From Bradyrhizobium sp. CB1015 (GTDB lineage: Bacteria; Pseudomonadota; Alphaproteobacteria; Rhizobiales; Xanthobacteraceae): a stretch of DNA of 64,000 nt. The position numbers and the translations under genes are program-made. Below are positions 8,580 to 17,093 of the stretch, in pieces (positions within the stretch are counted from its first letter, which is position 1; the number at the start of each line of letters is the position of its first letter). Under the pieces are notes generated by a model. It made no database searches. It was not told the origin of the DNA and worked only from the letters and a program-made list of their open reading frames with translations. Location of the stretch: contig NZ_CP104174.1 in NCBI RefSeq assembly GCF_025200925.1, positions 7,502,001 through 7,566,000 of the forward strand, read 5' to 3'.

Positions 8580-9785
8580 ATGGAGAAGGGCATTTTTGCG
8601 GGCCTGAAGGTTCTGGACTGCGCGAGCTTCATCGCAGCGCCCGCGGCCGCGACCGTGCTGTCGGATTTCGGCGCAGACGTCATCAAGATCGAGCCGCCCG
8701 GCACTGGCGACCCCTATCGCAACCTGCCGAACCTGCCGGGTTATCCCTCCGGCGAGCACAATTTCGCCTGGCTGCTGGAGGGGCGTAACAAGAAGAGCAT
8801 CGCGCTCGATCTTTCCAAGGCGGAGGCGCAGGCCGTGCTTTACAGACTGGTGGAGGAGGCCGACGTCTTCATCACCAACATGCCGCCGCCGGTGCGGGCC
8901 AAGCTCGGCATCACCTATGACCATCTCGCTCATCTCAACGACAGGCTGATCTACGCCTCCTTCACCGGCTATGGCGAGAAAGGCGAGGAAGCCAACAAGC
9001 CCGGCTTCGACAGCAACGCCTATTGGGCGCGCTCCGGACTGATGGACCTCGTCCGCGCCGACACCGACACCACGCCGGCACGCTCGGTCGCGGGCATGGG
9101 CGACCATCCCTGCGCCATGGCGTTCTACGGCGCGATCGTCACCGCGCTGTATCAGCGCGAGAAGACCGGAAAGGGCTCGCACGTCGCCTCCAACCTGATG
9201 GCGAACGGGGTGTGGGCGGCGAGCGTCCTGGCGCAGGCCAAGCTCTGCGGCGCCAAGTTCGGCGAGCGGCGGCCGCGCGAGCGCGCGCTGAACGCGGTCG
9301 CCAACCACTACCAGTGCAAGGACGGCCGCTGGCTGATCCTGACCCTGCTGAACGAAGAGAAGCAGTTTCCGACGCTGGCCAAGTGCGTGGGGCGCGAAGA
9401 CCTGATCGACGATCCCCGCTTCGTCACCAAGGCCGACCGCCACGCCCGCTCGGTCGAGCTGATCAAGATCCTGGACGAGACCTTCGCCACGAAAGATCTC
9501 GCCGAGTGGCGAAAGATCCTCGACGGCAACGGCCTCGTGTTCGGCGTCGTCGCCATCCTGGACGACATCCCGAACGACAAGCAGATGCTCGACAACGAGG
9601 TGCTGCTGCCGTTCGAGAACGACACCATGCTCACCATCAACAGCCCGATCTGGATCGACGGCGCCAAGAAAGTGCAGCCACGCAAGCCGCCGGCCGTCGG
9701 CGAGCACAGTAACGAGATTTTGCGCGGCGCGGGATATGACGAGGCGGCGATCAAGCAGCTGCGGGGCTCGGGAGCGGTAGGGTAA
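8580..9785 (+). CDS. CaiB/BaiF family (class III) CoA-transferase
   Basis: The 401-residue protein belongs to the formyl-CoA transferase/CaiB family, which moves CoA between carboxylic acids. The N-terminus has the CoA-binding pattern (VLDCASFIAAPAAATVLSDF, GADVIKIEPPGTGDPYR). Asp175 in the GMGD segment is the expected catalytic aspartate. The ATG at 8580 is preceded by GCGAGGGAG; an in-frame TTG at 8556 is less likely. It is not in an obvious operon with putA (115 bases away, repeat downstream), so the acid substrates cannot be named. Confidence 0.9.
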   Translation: MEKGIFAGLKVLDCASFIAAPAAATVLSDFGADVIKIEPPGTGDPYRNLPNLPGYPSGEHNFAWLLEGRNKKSIALDLSKAEAQAVLYRLVEEADVFITNMPPPVRAKLGITYDHLAHLNDRLIYASFTGYGEKGEEANKPGFDSNAYWARSGLMDLVRADTDTTPARSVAGMGDHPCAMAFYGAIVTALYQREKTGKGSHVASNLMANGVWAASVLAQAKLCGAKFGERRPRERALNAVANHYQCKDGRWLILTLLNEEKQFPTLAKCVGREDLIDDPRFVTKADRHARSVELIKILDETFATKDLAEWRKILDGNGLVFGVVAILDDIPNDKQMLDNEVLLPFENDTMLTINSPIWIDGAKKVQPRKPPAVGEHSNEILRGAGYDEAAIKQLRGSGAVG

Positions 9786-9810
9786 AGCGGCGCCTCACGC
9801 TCCACTGTCG

Positions 9811-9965
9811 TCGTCCCGGGGCGCGCACAGCGCAAACCCGCGCCCCATAACCACAGGGAGCGGTTATCGGGCACGACTGGTCACTCCGAGTCTTCGCCAA
9901 ACGCCTCCCTGTGGTTATGGATCCCGGATCTGCGCTCCGCTTCGCTGCGCTTGTCCGGGACGACG
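9811..9965. repeat. Interspersed palindromic repeat, family A, copy 2
   Basis: The element is bounded by TCGTCCCGGG and TTGTCCGGGACGACG. Its core is flanked by inverted CATAACCACAGGGAG and CTCCCTGTGGTTATG. Between these is CGAGTCTTCGCCAAA, shared with copies 1 and 3. It lies between two genes read in the same direction. Confidence 0.8.
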
Positions 9966-9998
9966 ATAGCGAAATTGCTCGCACGCGCAGATGCATTG

Positions 9999-10029
9999 CT
10001 GGATTGCTTCGCTGCGCTCGCGATGACGG
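9999..10029. repeat. Half copy of the palindromic repeat that hosts the group II intron elsewhere
   Basis: CTGGATTGCTTCGCTGCGCT followed by CGCGATGACGG closely matches the right arm of the repeat at 31349-31378. The left arm is not seen next to it, so this looks like a degenerate remnant in the leader of the GST gene. Confidence 0.55.
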
Positions 10030-10081
10030 CGTGGGGCGATCTCGCTTATACTCGCGGCAACAACACGCCTCGCGAGGTCCC

Positions 10082-10729
10082 ATGCCCCTCTACCGCCTGC
10101 ACTACTTCCCCGAATCCGGCAACAGCTACAAGCTGGCGCTGATGCTGACGCTTTGCGGCGAGACGTTCGCGCCGGTCTGGACCGACTTCGGCGGCGGCGT
10201 CACGCGCACGGCGGAATGGCGCAAGACCGTCAACGAGATGGGCGAGATTCCCGTGCTCGAGGTCGACGGCGTGAAGATGACCCAGACCGCGCCGCTGCTG
10301 CTGAAGCTGGCCGAGCAATATGGCCGCTTCGGCGCCGAGACGGAGGACGAGAGGTTCGAGCTGCTGCGCTGGCTGTTCTGGGACAACCACAAGCTCACCG
10401 GCTACATGGCGACCTACCGCTTCATGCGCGCCTTCACCGAGAAGAACGATCCGCAGGTGTTGAAGCATTTCCGCCGGCGGCTCGAGGACTTTCTCGGTAT
10501 CCTCGACGGTCATCTCCAGCACAACGCCTTCGCGATCGGTGCAAAGCCGACGGTCGCGGACATTTCGATGATGGCCTATCTGCACTATCCCAGCGACGAG
10601 CACGGGTTCGATTTCGCGGCGAGCCATCCCGCCATCCACGCCTGGCTCGGCCGCATGGCCGCGCTGCCCGGCTGGAAGCCGGCCTACGAGCTGCTGCCCG
10701 GCAAGCGGATGACGAATTACGCGACGTGA
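10082..10729 (+). CDS. Glutathione S-transferase family protein
   Basis: The 215-residue protein has a thioredoxin-like N-terminal domain (LHYFPESGNSYKLALML; conserved cis-Pro in GEIPVLEVDG; QTAPLLLKLAEQY) and an all-helical C-terminal domain with the N-capping motif AKPTVADISMM. It should conjugate glutathione to electrophiles or act in stress protection. The ATG at 10082 is chosen because the upstream in-frame extension runs into repeat sequence. Its stop is 9 bases from that of the convergent small membrane protein gene. Confidence 0.9.
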   Translation: MPLYRLHYFPESGNSYKLALMLTLCGETFAPVWTDFGGGVTRTAEWRKTVNEMGEIPVLEVDGVKMTQTAPLLLKLAEQYGRFGAETEDERFELLRWLFWDNHKLTGYMATYRFMRAFTEKNDPQVLKHFRRRLEDFLGILDGHLQHNAFAIGAKPTVADISMMAYLHYPSDEHGFDFAASHPAIHAWLGRMAALPGWKPAYELLPGKRMTNYAT

Positions 10730-10738
10730 GGGCTTCGA

Positions 10739-10903
10739 TCACCTCAGCGACAGCCAGCCGAGCGTGAACAGAATGCCGCCGACGATCACGGCCACCGCAA
10801 CCGCGCAGATGCTGACGCGGGCGCTGCCGGTGACCTGCTTGGCTTCCTCGTTCCGCGCGATCTCGCGATTGCGCGCCTTGTTGGCTTCGCCGGTATTCGT
10901 CAT
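10739..10903 (-). CDS. Small single-helix membrane protein, 54 residues
   Basis: A short frame begins with ATG at 10903 and ends with TGA at 10739. The first 27 residues are charged and polar (MTNTGEANKARNREIARNEE), followed by one hydrophobic helix (SICAVAVAVIVGGILFTLGW) and a short tail. That is the shape of a small inner-membrane protein with its N-terminus in the cytoplasm. It fills the gap between the GST gene and the cytochrome-like gene almost exactly, which supports it being real. Function unknown. Confidence 0.65.
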   Translation of the reverse strand: MTNTGEANKARNREIARNEEAKQVTGSARVSICAVAVAVIVGGILFTLGWLSLR

Positions 10904-10927
10904 GGGTCATCCAAATCGCTTGCGGGT

Positions 10928-12466
10928 TTATCGCGTCTTGATGAAGCACATGCCGATGCGGCGCGAGGCCGCGGCAGCCTGGCAGGTCAGACCGTTAGCA
11001 CAGCTCCATGACGTAAAACTCCTGTCCGGCGTTCCCGATCCCGCAACTTGCAGGGAACAATGCGCGCCCCAGCCGTCCTGATATTCGCTGCCGGCGAGCT
11101 CGCTTCTGCCGCGGGTCTGCGGCCTATCGGCAAATCCGCGTGAGAAATCAGGGCTTGTTCCGGCCGCGAACGCGGTCAGGATGTCGCGGCGACGGAGCTG
11201 GTCGCCGAAGAAGTGCGGCGAGGCCGGCACGATGGTGGAATTGGACGGCTTATCGGCGAGCCAATCGACGCCCGGGAAATGGAAGCCGCCGATGCCGCGG
11301 GTCTGGTGGCAGCCGGCGCAGGTGATGTCGTTGAGGCGGCGCTGGAAGCCTGCGACCGACCGGACGTTCTGCATGTCGAGGCCGCGGGCCGCCGCCTGCT
11401 TCAGCGCGCCGACCACGTCATTGTCGGTGAAGACGGGATCGCCCTTACCCTCCCCCTGCATCAAGCCGAACTCCGGCTGCAACACCGAGGCATCGAGGCC
11501 GGCGGGGGTCGGCACCATTGCGGCCTTGGCCAGGAATTTCTCCGGGATCAGCACGGTGCCGCGATCGAACGCGCGCAAGTTCTCGGGCGCGAGCAGCCAG
11601 GCCTTGAAGTCGCGCCGCAGCGCATCGTCGGCAAGAATGCGATCGCGGTCGATCTGATTCTCCAGCGTCGATTCCTCGAACGTCCTGGTGGCAGCGTCGT
11701 ACTTGAACACCTTGAGAAGATAATCGGAGCGGAAATCGTGCAGCGCCGATTTCGGCGCGACCGAGACCTGGATGTTGGTCTCGATGCTGTCGAGCATGGC
11801 GTCGGAAGGCGGGAAGCGGTTGCCGATCAAATCTTGCCAGTCGCCATTGTCGAGCCAACGCCGCGCGATCTCGGCGCAGCTCACCGGCTTGCCGTTCGCA
11901 TCCGTCCGGCGCGCCTCGCGCGCCTTCATCACGAAGTTGAATGTCATCGGCAGGCGCGTTGCGGTCGTGCCGCCATCCGGCCCGCTATCGAACCGCGCGA
12001 GACGAAAGATCAGCCGGATCTCGCCGCAGGATTCCTCCGAAACATAAGCACGGTCCATGCGATTGACGATGCCGGCCAGCACGAACCGCGCCTCGCGCGA
12101 TTTCAGATTGGCCCGATCGAACAATTGCGCGTCAAAACCTTCGCCGACGCCGATGGTCTCGCGCGGATAGGTCGTCCTGTACCAGGCGATGTAGCGGTCA
12201 AATTCCGCATCGATCGCGGGCAGAATCGCTTTCAGCTGCGGCAGCGAGGCGAACATCAGCTCGGTCGTGAGCGGGACGTCCGAATTCCGCTCCGGCGACA
12301 AAAGGCGCGAGATCGTCAGCGCATTGCTCTGGTCGAGCGTGCGCAGGAGAGCGGGATCGGTGATCGCGGTGCCGCGCGTCAGCGCAGAATTCTCCGCTGC
12401 GAAGAGCGGAACGACACCGCCCAGCAATGCGGCGGCAGCAACGAGAATTCGCAAGGCGCGGCCCAT
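10928..12466 (-). CDS. Exported protein with one haem c site and cysteine-rich tail, function unknown
   Basis: The 512-residue protein starts with a Sec signal (ALRILVAAAALLGGVVPLFAA). Near residue 390 is a single haem c motif, CAGCH, followed by QTRGIGGFHFPG. The last 50 residues have four cysteines (CSLQV, SCANG, TCQ, MCF), suggesting disulfides. No catalytic motif is recognised. The haem site in the C-terminal third of a large mostly helical domain recalls proteins related to di-haem peroxidases, but only one CxxCH is present. ATG at 12466 is preferred over the in-frame TTG at 12487. It is read towards the GST gene, with the small membrane protein gene downstream on the same strand. Confidence 0.7.
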   Translation of the reverse strand: MGRALRILVAAAALLGGVVPLFAAENSALTRGTAITDPALLRTLDQSNALTISRLLSPERNSDVPLTTELMFASLPQLKAILPAIDAEFDRYIAWYRTTYPRETIGVGEGFDAQLFDRANLKSREARFVLAGIVNRMDRAYVSEESCGEIRLIFRLARFDSGPDGGTTATRLPMTFNFVMKAREARRTDANGKPVSCAEIARRWLDNGDWQDLIGNRFPPSDAMLDSIETNIQVSVAPKSALHDFRSDYLLKVFKYDAATRTFEESTLENQIDRDRILADDALRRDFKAWLLAPENLRAFDRGTVLIPEKFLAKAAMVPTPAGLDASVLQPEFGLMQGEGKGDPVFTDNDVVGALKQAAARGLDMQNVRSVAGFQRRLNDITCAGCHQTRGIGGFHFPGVDWLADKPSNSTIVPASPHFFGDQLRRRDILTAFAAGTSPDFSRGFADRPQTRGRSELAGSEYQDGWGAHCSLQVAGSGTPDRSFTSWSCANGLTCQAAAASRRIGMCFIKTR

Positions 12467-12559
12467 GCCTGAGGTAACACCGCGCAAGCGTGCCTATTCA
12501 AGCAAAAAGGCGCCTCACATCGCGGTGAAGCGCCTCTCCGAAGGTCGAATATCGAACGC

Positions 12560-13579
12560 TCAGCGCGCGGTGATCAGCCCCCTTGAGGTGACGACCACCC
12601 AGCGGCCATCCTGGCGGCGGATCGCATCGACACGGCCGACGCCGGGAATGGGATCGCCGGGATAGACCTCGTAGAGGCCGTCGCGGCCCTCGATCAGCGC
12701 GCCGCCGTTGCTGGCGTTGCGCAGCCGCCAACCTTCGATCGTCGGCAGACGTCCGACTTCGGTCTTGGGAGCTGCGGGCGCCGGGGCCGGTGCGGCCGCC
12801 GCGGTCGCGACCTGGGTCTGGGGCTGGGTCGGCGCGATCGAGCCGGTGGTCTCCTTGGGCACCGCTGCTGCGGCCTGTGCTGGCGCGGCGGGCGCCGTGG
12901 CGCGAAGCTTGTCGACGGTCTCGGACAGCTTTGCGATCCTGGCCAGCGGCTCGGCCTGCGCCTTCTCGAGCTTGTCGAGGCGGTCGTTGGCGCGGTTGAA
13001 CTGGCTCAGGCCGGACTTGGAACTCTGCTCGACATTGGCCTTCAGTGCGACGAGGTCGGCATCGATCCGCGCGACGGACGCGTCCAGCGCGCTGGTGTCG
13101 GCGACCTGGACCGGCGGCTGGGCTGGAGCAGCGAAACGCATCATGCCGGCGGTCGCAAGCGCGCCGCTGATCGCGCCGACGCCGGCGGCAATCGCCACCA
13201 CCGCGGCCATCACCGATTGGCGACGCTTGCTGCCGGCCTCGCGCGGCTCGTCCGCCTTCCCATGCGGGACGAACTCCTCGCGCTCCCAGGCGCGGTCGGC
13301 GGGCGGCATGACGATGAGCTTTCCGAGCTTCGGCTCAGCCTTGACCTCGCTCTTGGCGTCAATCTTGGCCTCAGTCTTGGCCTCGAACTTCGGCACTTCG
13401 ATCCGCGGCGGCTCAATCTTCGGAGCTTCCGCCTTGACCGGATCCGGCTTGGGCGGCGCTTCGTGGTCGGGGGCGATCGAGGGGACGTCGATACCGGCGG
13501 CAGCCTCGACGGCCTGCGGCGCTGCAGCCTCGACAGCACCGGAATCCTGGGCAGCCTGCTCGGGCATTGGTTCGCTCAC
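12560..13579 (-). CDS. Anchored proline/lysine-rich coiled-coil protein, function unknown
   Basis: The 339 residues divide into three parts. Residues 1-120 are a charged, low-complexity cytoplasmic stretch with repeats such as APKIEPPRIEVPKFEAK. About 122-146 is a membrane helix (VMAAVVAIAAGVGAISGAL). The periplasmic part has a coiled coil (about 155-235), an Ala-Pro linker and a compact C-terminal domain (IEGWRLRNASNGGALIEGRDG, VYPGDPIPGVGRVDAI). Such C-terminal domains resemble those in inner-membrane scaffold proteins of secretion or pilus systems, but no such system is nearby. No function is claimed. Confidence 0.75.
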   Translation of the reverse strand: MSEPMPEQAAQDSGAVEAAAPQAVEAAAGIDVPSIAPDHEAPPKPDPVKAEAPKIEPPRIEVPKFEAKTEAKIDAKSEVKAEPKLGKLIVMPPADRAWEREEFVPHGKADEPREAGSKRRQSVMAAVVAIAAGVGAISGALATAGMMRFAAPAQPPVQVADTSALDASVARIDADLVALKANVEQSSKSGLSQFNRANDRLDKLEKAQAEPLARIAKLSETVDKLRATAPAAPAQAAAAVPKETTGSIAPTQPQTQVATAAAAPAPAPAAPKTEVGRLPTIEGWRLRNASNGGALIEGRDGLYEVYPGDPIPGVGRVDAIRRQDGRWVVVTSRGLITAR

Positions 13580-13790
13580 GGCTCAAATACTCCAGTCTCG
13601 GTTGACCTTTTGGTAACTTTCATTGCTTGCGAAATCCTTACCTCGGGACCCGCTTACCGAAATTTTAGGAAGTTATCAGGGGCCGAATTGGGCCGGGAAA
13701 GTGGAACCGGTGTGGCGGGCGTGAAACAATTCGTAATCGGGAGAAGATGAACGGCAGCGGAATGGCCGACACGCAGCGCAAAGCTAACCC
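13580..13790. other. Gene-free region upstream of the anchored coiled-coil gene
   Basis: This stretch of about 210 bases must carry the leftward promoter for the gene ending at 12560. TTTTGGTAACTTTCATTGC and AATTTTAGGAAGTTATCAG are AT-rich patches fit for a promoter. I see no ORF with support and no clear hairpin until the repeat at 13791. Confidence 0.5.
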
Positions 13791-13922
13791 CGTCATCCTG
13801 AGGCGCGAGTGGCACGATGCCGAGCATCGCGCCGGGAGCCTCGAAGGATGAACGGCCGAACTGCAGCAGTCGGGCCGCCGCCCTTCGAGGCTCGCCAAAG
13901 TGGCGAGCACCTCAGGGTGACG
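13791..13922. repeat. Palindromic repeat between the coiled-coil gene and the TPM operon end
   Basis: The ends CGTCATCCTGAGGCGCGAG and CACCTCAGGGTGACGG pair with each other, as do GCCTCGAAGGATG and the inner CCTTCGAGGC. This is a common palindromic element of Bradyrhizobium genomes. It sits just after the stop of the leftward TPM operon (13948) and may act as its terminator. Confidence 0.78.
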
Positions 13923-13947
13923 GTGCGAGAGTTGACCTGGCTCCTCT

Positions 13948-14445
13948 TCACATCACCACCGGAGCATCCGGCAGCTCGTTCGCATGCGGCCCCTGCTTCG
14001 GAAAATGCTTTGCCAGCTCGCGCGACACCGCCTCGATGCCGCTGATCACGCCGCGTTCGAACCGGCCCGATCTGAACTCGGCCTCCATCGCGCGGCAGAT
14101 CGTCTCCCAACCCTCCGCGCCGACCTTCGCGTCGATGCCGCGATCGGCGATGATCTCGACGTCGCGGTCGGCGAGCAGGAGATAGATCAGAACGCCATTG
14201 TTGTGGGCGGTGTCCCAGATGCGTAAGTGCGAGAACACGTCGAGCGCGCGCGCGCGGGCCGGCTGGTTGCGGAAGAGCGGACGGCCGTCGAGCGCCCCTT
14301 CGACGACGAAGCGGACCTGGCCGCAATGGGTGGCTTCGCCGCGCTTGATCGCCTGCTCGATGCGGTCGAGCACCGCTTGCGGGAAAATCTGCTTCGCCCG
14401 CCAATGATGCTGCACGAGATGCCTGGCAATGCGCTTGATGCTCAT
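13948..14445 (-). CDS. TPM-domain protein (second of operon), soluble
   Basis: The 165-residue protein is a single TPM domain (HCGQVRFVVEGALDG; VFSHLRIWDTAHNNGVLIYLLLADRDVEIIADRGI; ETICRAMEAEFRSGRF), without the signal peptide or membrane helices of its upstream neighbour. TPM domains occur in thylakoid and bacterial proteins and are linked in some cases to phosphatase activity or photosystem II repair; in bacteria the role is unclear. Its ATG is 4 bases after the stop of the upstream TPM gene, so the two are likely translationally coupled. Downstream is a palindromic repeat. Confidence 0.85.
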   Translation of the reverse strand: MSIKRIARHLVQHHWRAKQIFPQAVLDRIEQAIKRGEATHCGQVRFVVEGALDGRPLFRNQPARARALDVFSHLRIWDTAHNNGVLIYLLLADRDVEIIADRGIDAKVGAEGWETICRAMEAEFRSGRFERGVISGIEAVSRELAKHFPKQGPHANELPDAPVVM

Positions 14446-14449
14446 GACG

Positions 14450-15352
14450 CTACCAGCTCCCCGAGGCGCCGCCGCCACCGAAACTGCCCCCACCGCCGCT
14501 GAAACTGCTGTCGCTATCACTGCTGCTCGACGATCCGCTGCTCCAGCCGCCCGAGGAGCCGCTCGACCACGAGCCGCCATGCGACCGGCCCGTGCCCGGC
14601 GTGATCGCCGAGAACAGATCGGCGATGAATCCGACGATGAAGCCGAGGATGCCGACAGCCGCCGCGAGCGCCGCGGAGCCGAGAATGAGCCAGGTCACCG
14701 CGGCGATGATGCCCCCGGTCACCAATGATCCGAGCAGCCGGCCCAGGATCGCGCGGAAGAACCCGCCGACGCCGATCGAGGCGAACAGCGCCACGGCAAA
14801 CACCGGCGCGAGATCGTCCAGATTGTGGGCGAAATTGACGCTGCGCGAGGGTGACGGCAGCGGCTCGCCGTCGATCACCCGCATCATGCGGTCGACGCCT
14901 GCGCTGATGCCCGCGGCGAAATCGCCGCTTCTGAACCTGGGGGTGATATCCTCGTCGATGATGCGCCGCGAGGTGACGTCGGTGAGCACGCCTTCAAGAC
15001 CATAGCCGACCTCGATGCGCAAATGCCGGTCGTTCTTGGCGACGACGAGGATCGCGCCATCGTCGACCTTCTTGCGGCCGATCTTCCAGGCCTCCGCGAC
15101 CCTGATCGAGAATTGCTCGATCGTTTCCGGCTGCGTCGTCGGGACGATCAGGACGGCGATCTGGCTGCCCTTGCGGTTCTCGAAGTCGCGCAGCTTTTGC
15201 GTGAGCGTGGCGATGTCGCTGCTGGAGAGCGTGCCGGTCTGATCGACGACGCGGCCGGTGAGCTGGGGGACGGCGACGTCGGCGTGGGTGGGGACGGCGA
15301 GGGCGAGGAGGAGTGCTGCAACGATGACCGCGCACCACACCCTCGCTGTCAT
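14450..15352 (-). CDS. YgcG-type TPM-domain membrane protein with Ser/Gly-rich tail
   Basis: From the ATG at 15352 the 300-residue protein has a signal peptide (VWCAVIVAALLLALAVPTHADV), a periplasmic TPM domain (about 25-165; VVDQTGTLSSSDIATL; GSQIAVLIVP; VGYGLEGVLTD), membrane helices (about 185-250) and a low-complexity Ser/Gly tail ending FGGGGASGSW. This is the standard architecture of the YgcG family that accompanies LemA. The ATG itself lies in a palindromic repeat (15350-15450); a GTG three codons later would also keep the signal peptide. Confidence 0.85.
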   Translation of the reverse strand: MTARVWCAVIVAALLLALAVPTHADVAVPQLTGRVVDQTGTLSSSDIATLTQKLRDFENRKGSQIAVLIVPTTQPETIEQFSIRVAEAWKIGRKKVDDGAILVVAKNDRHLRIEVGYGLEGVLTDVTSRRIIDEDITPRFRSGDFAAGISAGVDRMMRVIDGEPLPSPSRSVNFAHNLDDLAPVFAVALFASIGVGGFFRAILGRLLGSLVTGGIIAAVTWLILGSAALAAAVGILGFIVGFIADLFSAITPGTGRSHGGSWSSGSSGGWSSGSSSSSDSDSSFSGGGGSFGGGGASGSW

Positions 15353-15450
15353 CGCCCGGCTTGACCGGGCGATCCAGTATTCCAGGGACGCCGGCGGGAT
15401 ACGGTGAAGCCGCGGCGTACTGGATTCCCCGCTTTCGCGGGGAATGACAG
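15350..15450. repeat. Double-hairpin palindromic repeat overlapping the start of the TPM gene
   Basis: Two perfect stems are present: ATCGCCCGG-CTTGA-CCGGGCGAT (15351-15373) and ATTCCCCGC-TTTC-GCGGGGAAT (15425-15446). ATCCAGTA and TACTGGAT close them into one larger palindrome. The ATG of the leftward TPM gene is inside the first stem. It lies in the lemA-TPM interval, where it may reduce downstream expression. Confidence 0.8.
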
Positions 15451-15484
15451 TGGTGGGTGGGACGCGCATCGGGGCCGAACGCGC

Positions 15485-16093
15485 TTACTTCGACGGCGCC
15501 GGTGCCGGATTGAAGTCCACCTTCGGCGCGGTCGAGATCGCCTTCTCGTTCTCGACCGAGAAGTTCGGCTTCTCCTTGTAACCGAACGCCATCGCCGTGA
15601 GATTGGTCGGGAACGAGCGGATGGTGACGTTATACTCCTGCACCGCCTTGATGTAGCGGTTGCGCGCCACCGTGATGCGGTTCTCGGTGCCCTCGAGCTG
15701 CGACATCAGGTCCTTGAACAAGGCGTCAGACTTCAGCTGCGGGTAATTCTCGGTGACGACCAGGAGGCGCGACAGCGCGCTGGAAAGCTCGCCCTGCGCG
15801 GCCTGGAATTTCTGGAACGCGGCGGGATCGTTCAGCACCTCCGGCGTTGCCTGGATGCTGCCGACCTTGGCTCGTGCATTGGTGACGCCGAGCAGCACGT
15901 CCTTCTCCTGCTGGGCAAAGCCCTTCACCGAGTTGACGAGATTGGGCACGAGATCGGCGCGGCGCTGATACTGGTTCACGACCTCGGACCAATTGGCCTT
16001 GATCTGCTCGTCCTCGCTCTGGATCGCGTTATAGCCGCAATTGGTCAGGCTCAGCGAGGCCAGGGCGGCCAGCACGGTCAGGATCTTGCGCAT
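15485..16093 (-). CDS. lemA: LemA family lipoprotein
   Basis: The 202-residue protein has a lipobox (SLSLTNC, acylated Cys at about 19) after a short signal peptide, then the LemA helical domain (IQSEDEQIKANWSEVVNQYQ; RADLVPNLVNSVKGFA; ENRITVARNRYIKAVQEYN; FGYKEKPNF). ATG at 16093 gives a proper signal peptide. LemA and TPM proteins occur together widely in bacteria; a joint role in envelope maintenance is plausible but unproven. It is the first gene of the lemA-TPM-TPM operon. Confidence 0.93.
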   Translation of the reverse strand: MRKILTVLAALASLSLTNCGYNAIQSEDEQIKANWSEVVNQYQRRADLVPNLVNSVKGFAQQEKDVLLGVTNARAKVGSIQATPEVLNDPAAFQKFQAAQGELSSALSRLLVVTENYPQLKSDALFKDLMSQLEGTENRITVARNRYIKAVQEYNVTIRSFPTNLTAMAFGYKEKPNFSVENEKAISTAPKVDFNPAPAPSK

Positions 16094-16236
16094 TAAATTT
16101 CTCCCGGTGGAATCCGGCGCAAAGTACCAGATTGCGCGCCCGAGAAAAGCAGCCGGCTGACGCAAGCCTCTTGCCTCGCACCGGCCGACATAGTCAACTC
16201 CCGCCAAACAAAAGCGGAAACGCCAGGGGGAACGCG

Positions 16237-17088
16237 ATGTCCTCGTTCGAGACCATCCTCGTGGAACGGCCGGAGCCGGCGATCGTCCGTGTCGTGATGA
16301 ACCGGCCCGAGGCGCGCAACGCGCAGAACCTGCAGATGACCTACGACCTCAACGCCGCCTTCGACGCGGCGGTGCAGGACGATGCGGTCAAGGTGATCAT
16401 TCTCGCCGGCAACGGGCCGCACTTCTCCTCCGGCCACGACCTGCGCCCCGGAGACAAGAATACCGCAGGGGTCGATTTTCCGCCGATCGGAAATTGGGGC
16501 GGCTTTGCCGAGCCGAACGCCCATGGCCGGTTCGCCCGCGAGCAGGAGATTTATCTCCAGATCACGCGGCGCTGGCGCAACCTTGCGAAGCCCACGATTG
16601 CCGAAGTCCACGGCAAGTGCATCGCCGGGGGCTTGATGCTGGCCTGGGCCTGCGATCTCATCGTCGCCAGCGACGATGCACAGTTCTGCGATCCCGTCGT
16701 GACCATGGGCGTGTGCGGCGTCGAATGGTTCGTGCATCCCTGGGAGCTGGGCGCGCGTAAGGCCAAGGAGTTCCTGTTCACCGCCGACAGCTGGAGCGCC
16801 GAGGAGGCGCACCAGCTCGGCATGGTCAACCAGATCGTGCCGCGCGCGGAACTGTCGTCGCGCGTGCTGGAGCTGGCGCGAAGGATCGCGACAAAACCGT
16901 CGTTCGCGCTGAAGCTGACCAAGGAGGCGGTCAATCGCTCGGTCGACGTCATGGGCCAGCCGGCGGCGATCGACCAGGCCTTCGCGCTGCATCAGCTCTG
17001 CCACGCGCACAATCTCCAGGAGTTCGGCATGATCGTCGATCCATCCGGCCTGCATCCCTCCGTGCGCACGCCGCCGGCCGCGGAGTAG
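16237..17088 (+). CDS. Enoyl-CoA hydratase/isomerase (crotonase) family protein
   Basis: The 283-residue crotonase has the CoA-binding and oxyanion-hole pattern (VIILAGNGPHFSSGHDLRPGD; AEVHGKCIAGGLMLAWACDLIVAS). The Gly-Gly of IAGG supplies the second oxyanion amide. Positions normally holding the two catalytic Glu of true hydratases are not obvious (VTMGVCGVEWFVHPWELG), so isomerase, dehalogenase-like or hydrolase activity is possible. ATG at 16237 follows CAGGGGGAA. It heads a three-gene operon with two acyl-CoA dehydrogenases, starting divergently from lemA, which suggests degradation of a specific acyl-CoA. Confidence 0.87.
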   Translation: MSSFETILVERPEPAIVRVVMNRPEARNAQNLQMTYDLNAAFDAAVQDDAVKVIILAGNGPHFSSGHDLRPGDKNTAGVDFPPIGNWGGFAEPNAHGRFAREQEIYLQITRRWRNLAKPTIAEVHGKCIAGGLMLAWACDLIVASDDAQFCDPVVTMGVCGVEWFVHPWELGARKAKEFLFTADSWSAEEAHQLGMVNQIVPRAELSSRVLELARRIATKPSFALKLTKEAVNRSVDVMGQPAAIDQAFALHQLCHAHNLQEFGMIVDPSGLHPSVRTPPAAE

Positions 17089-17093
17089 ACGCG

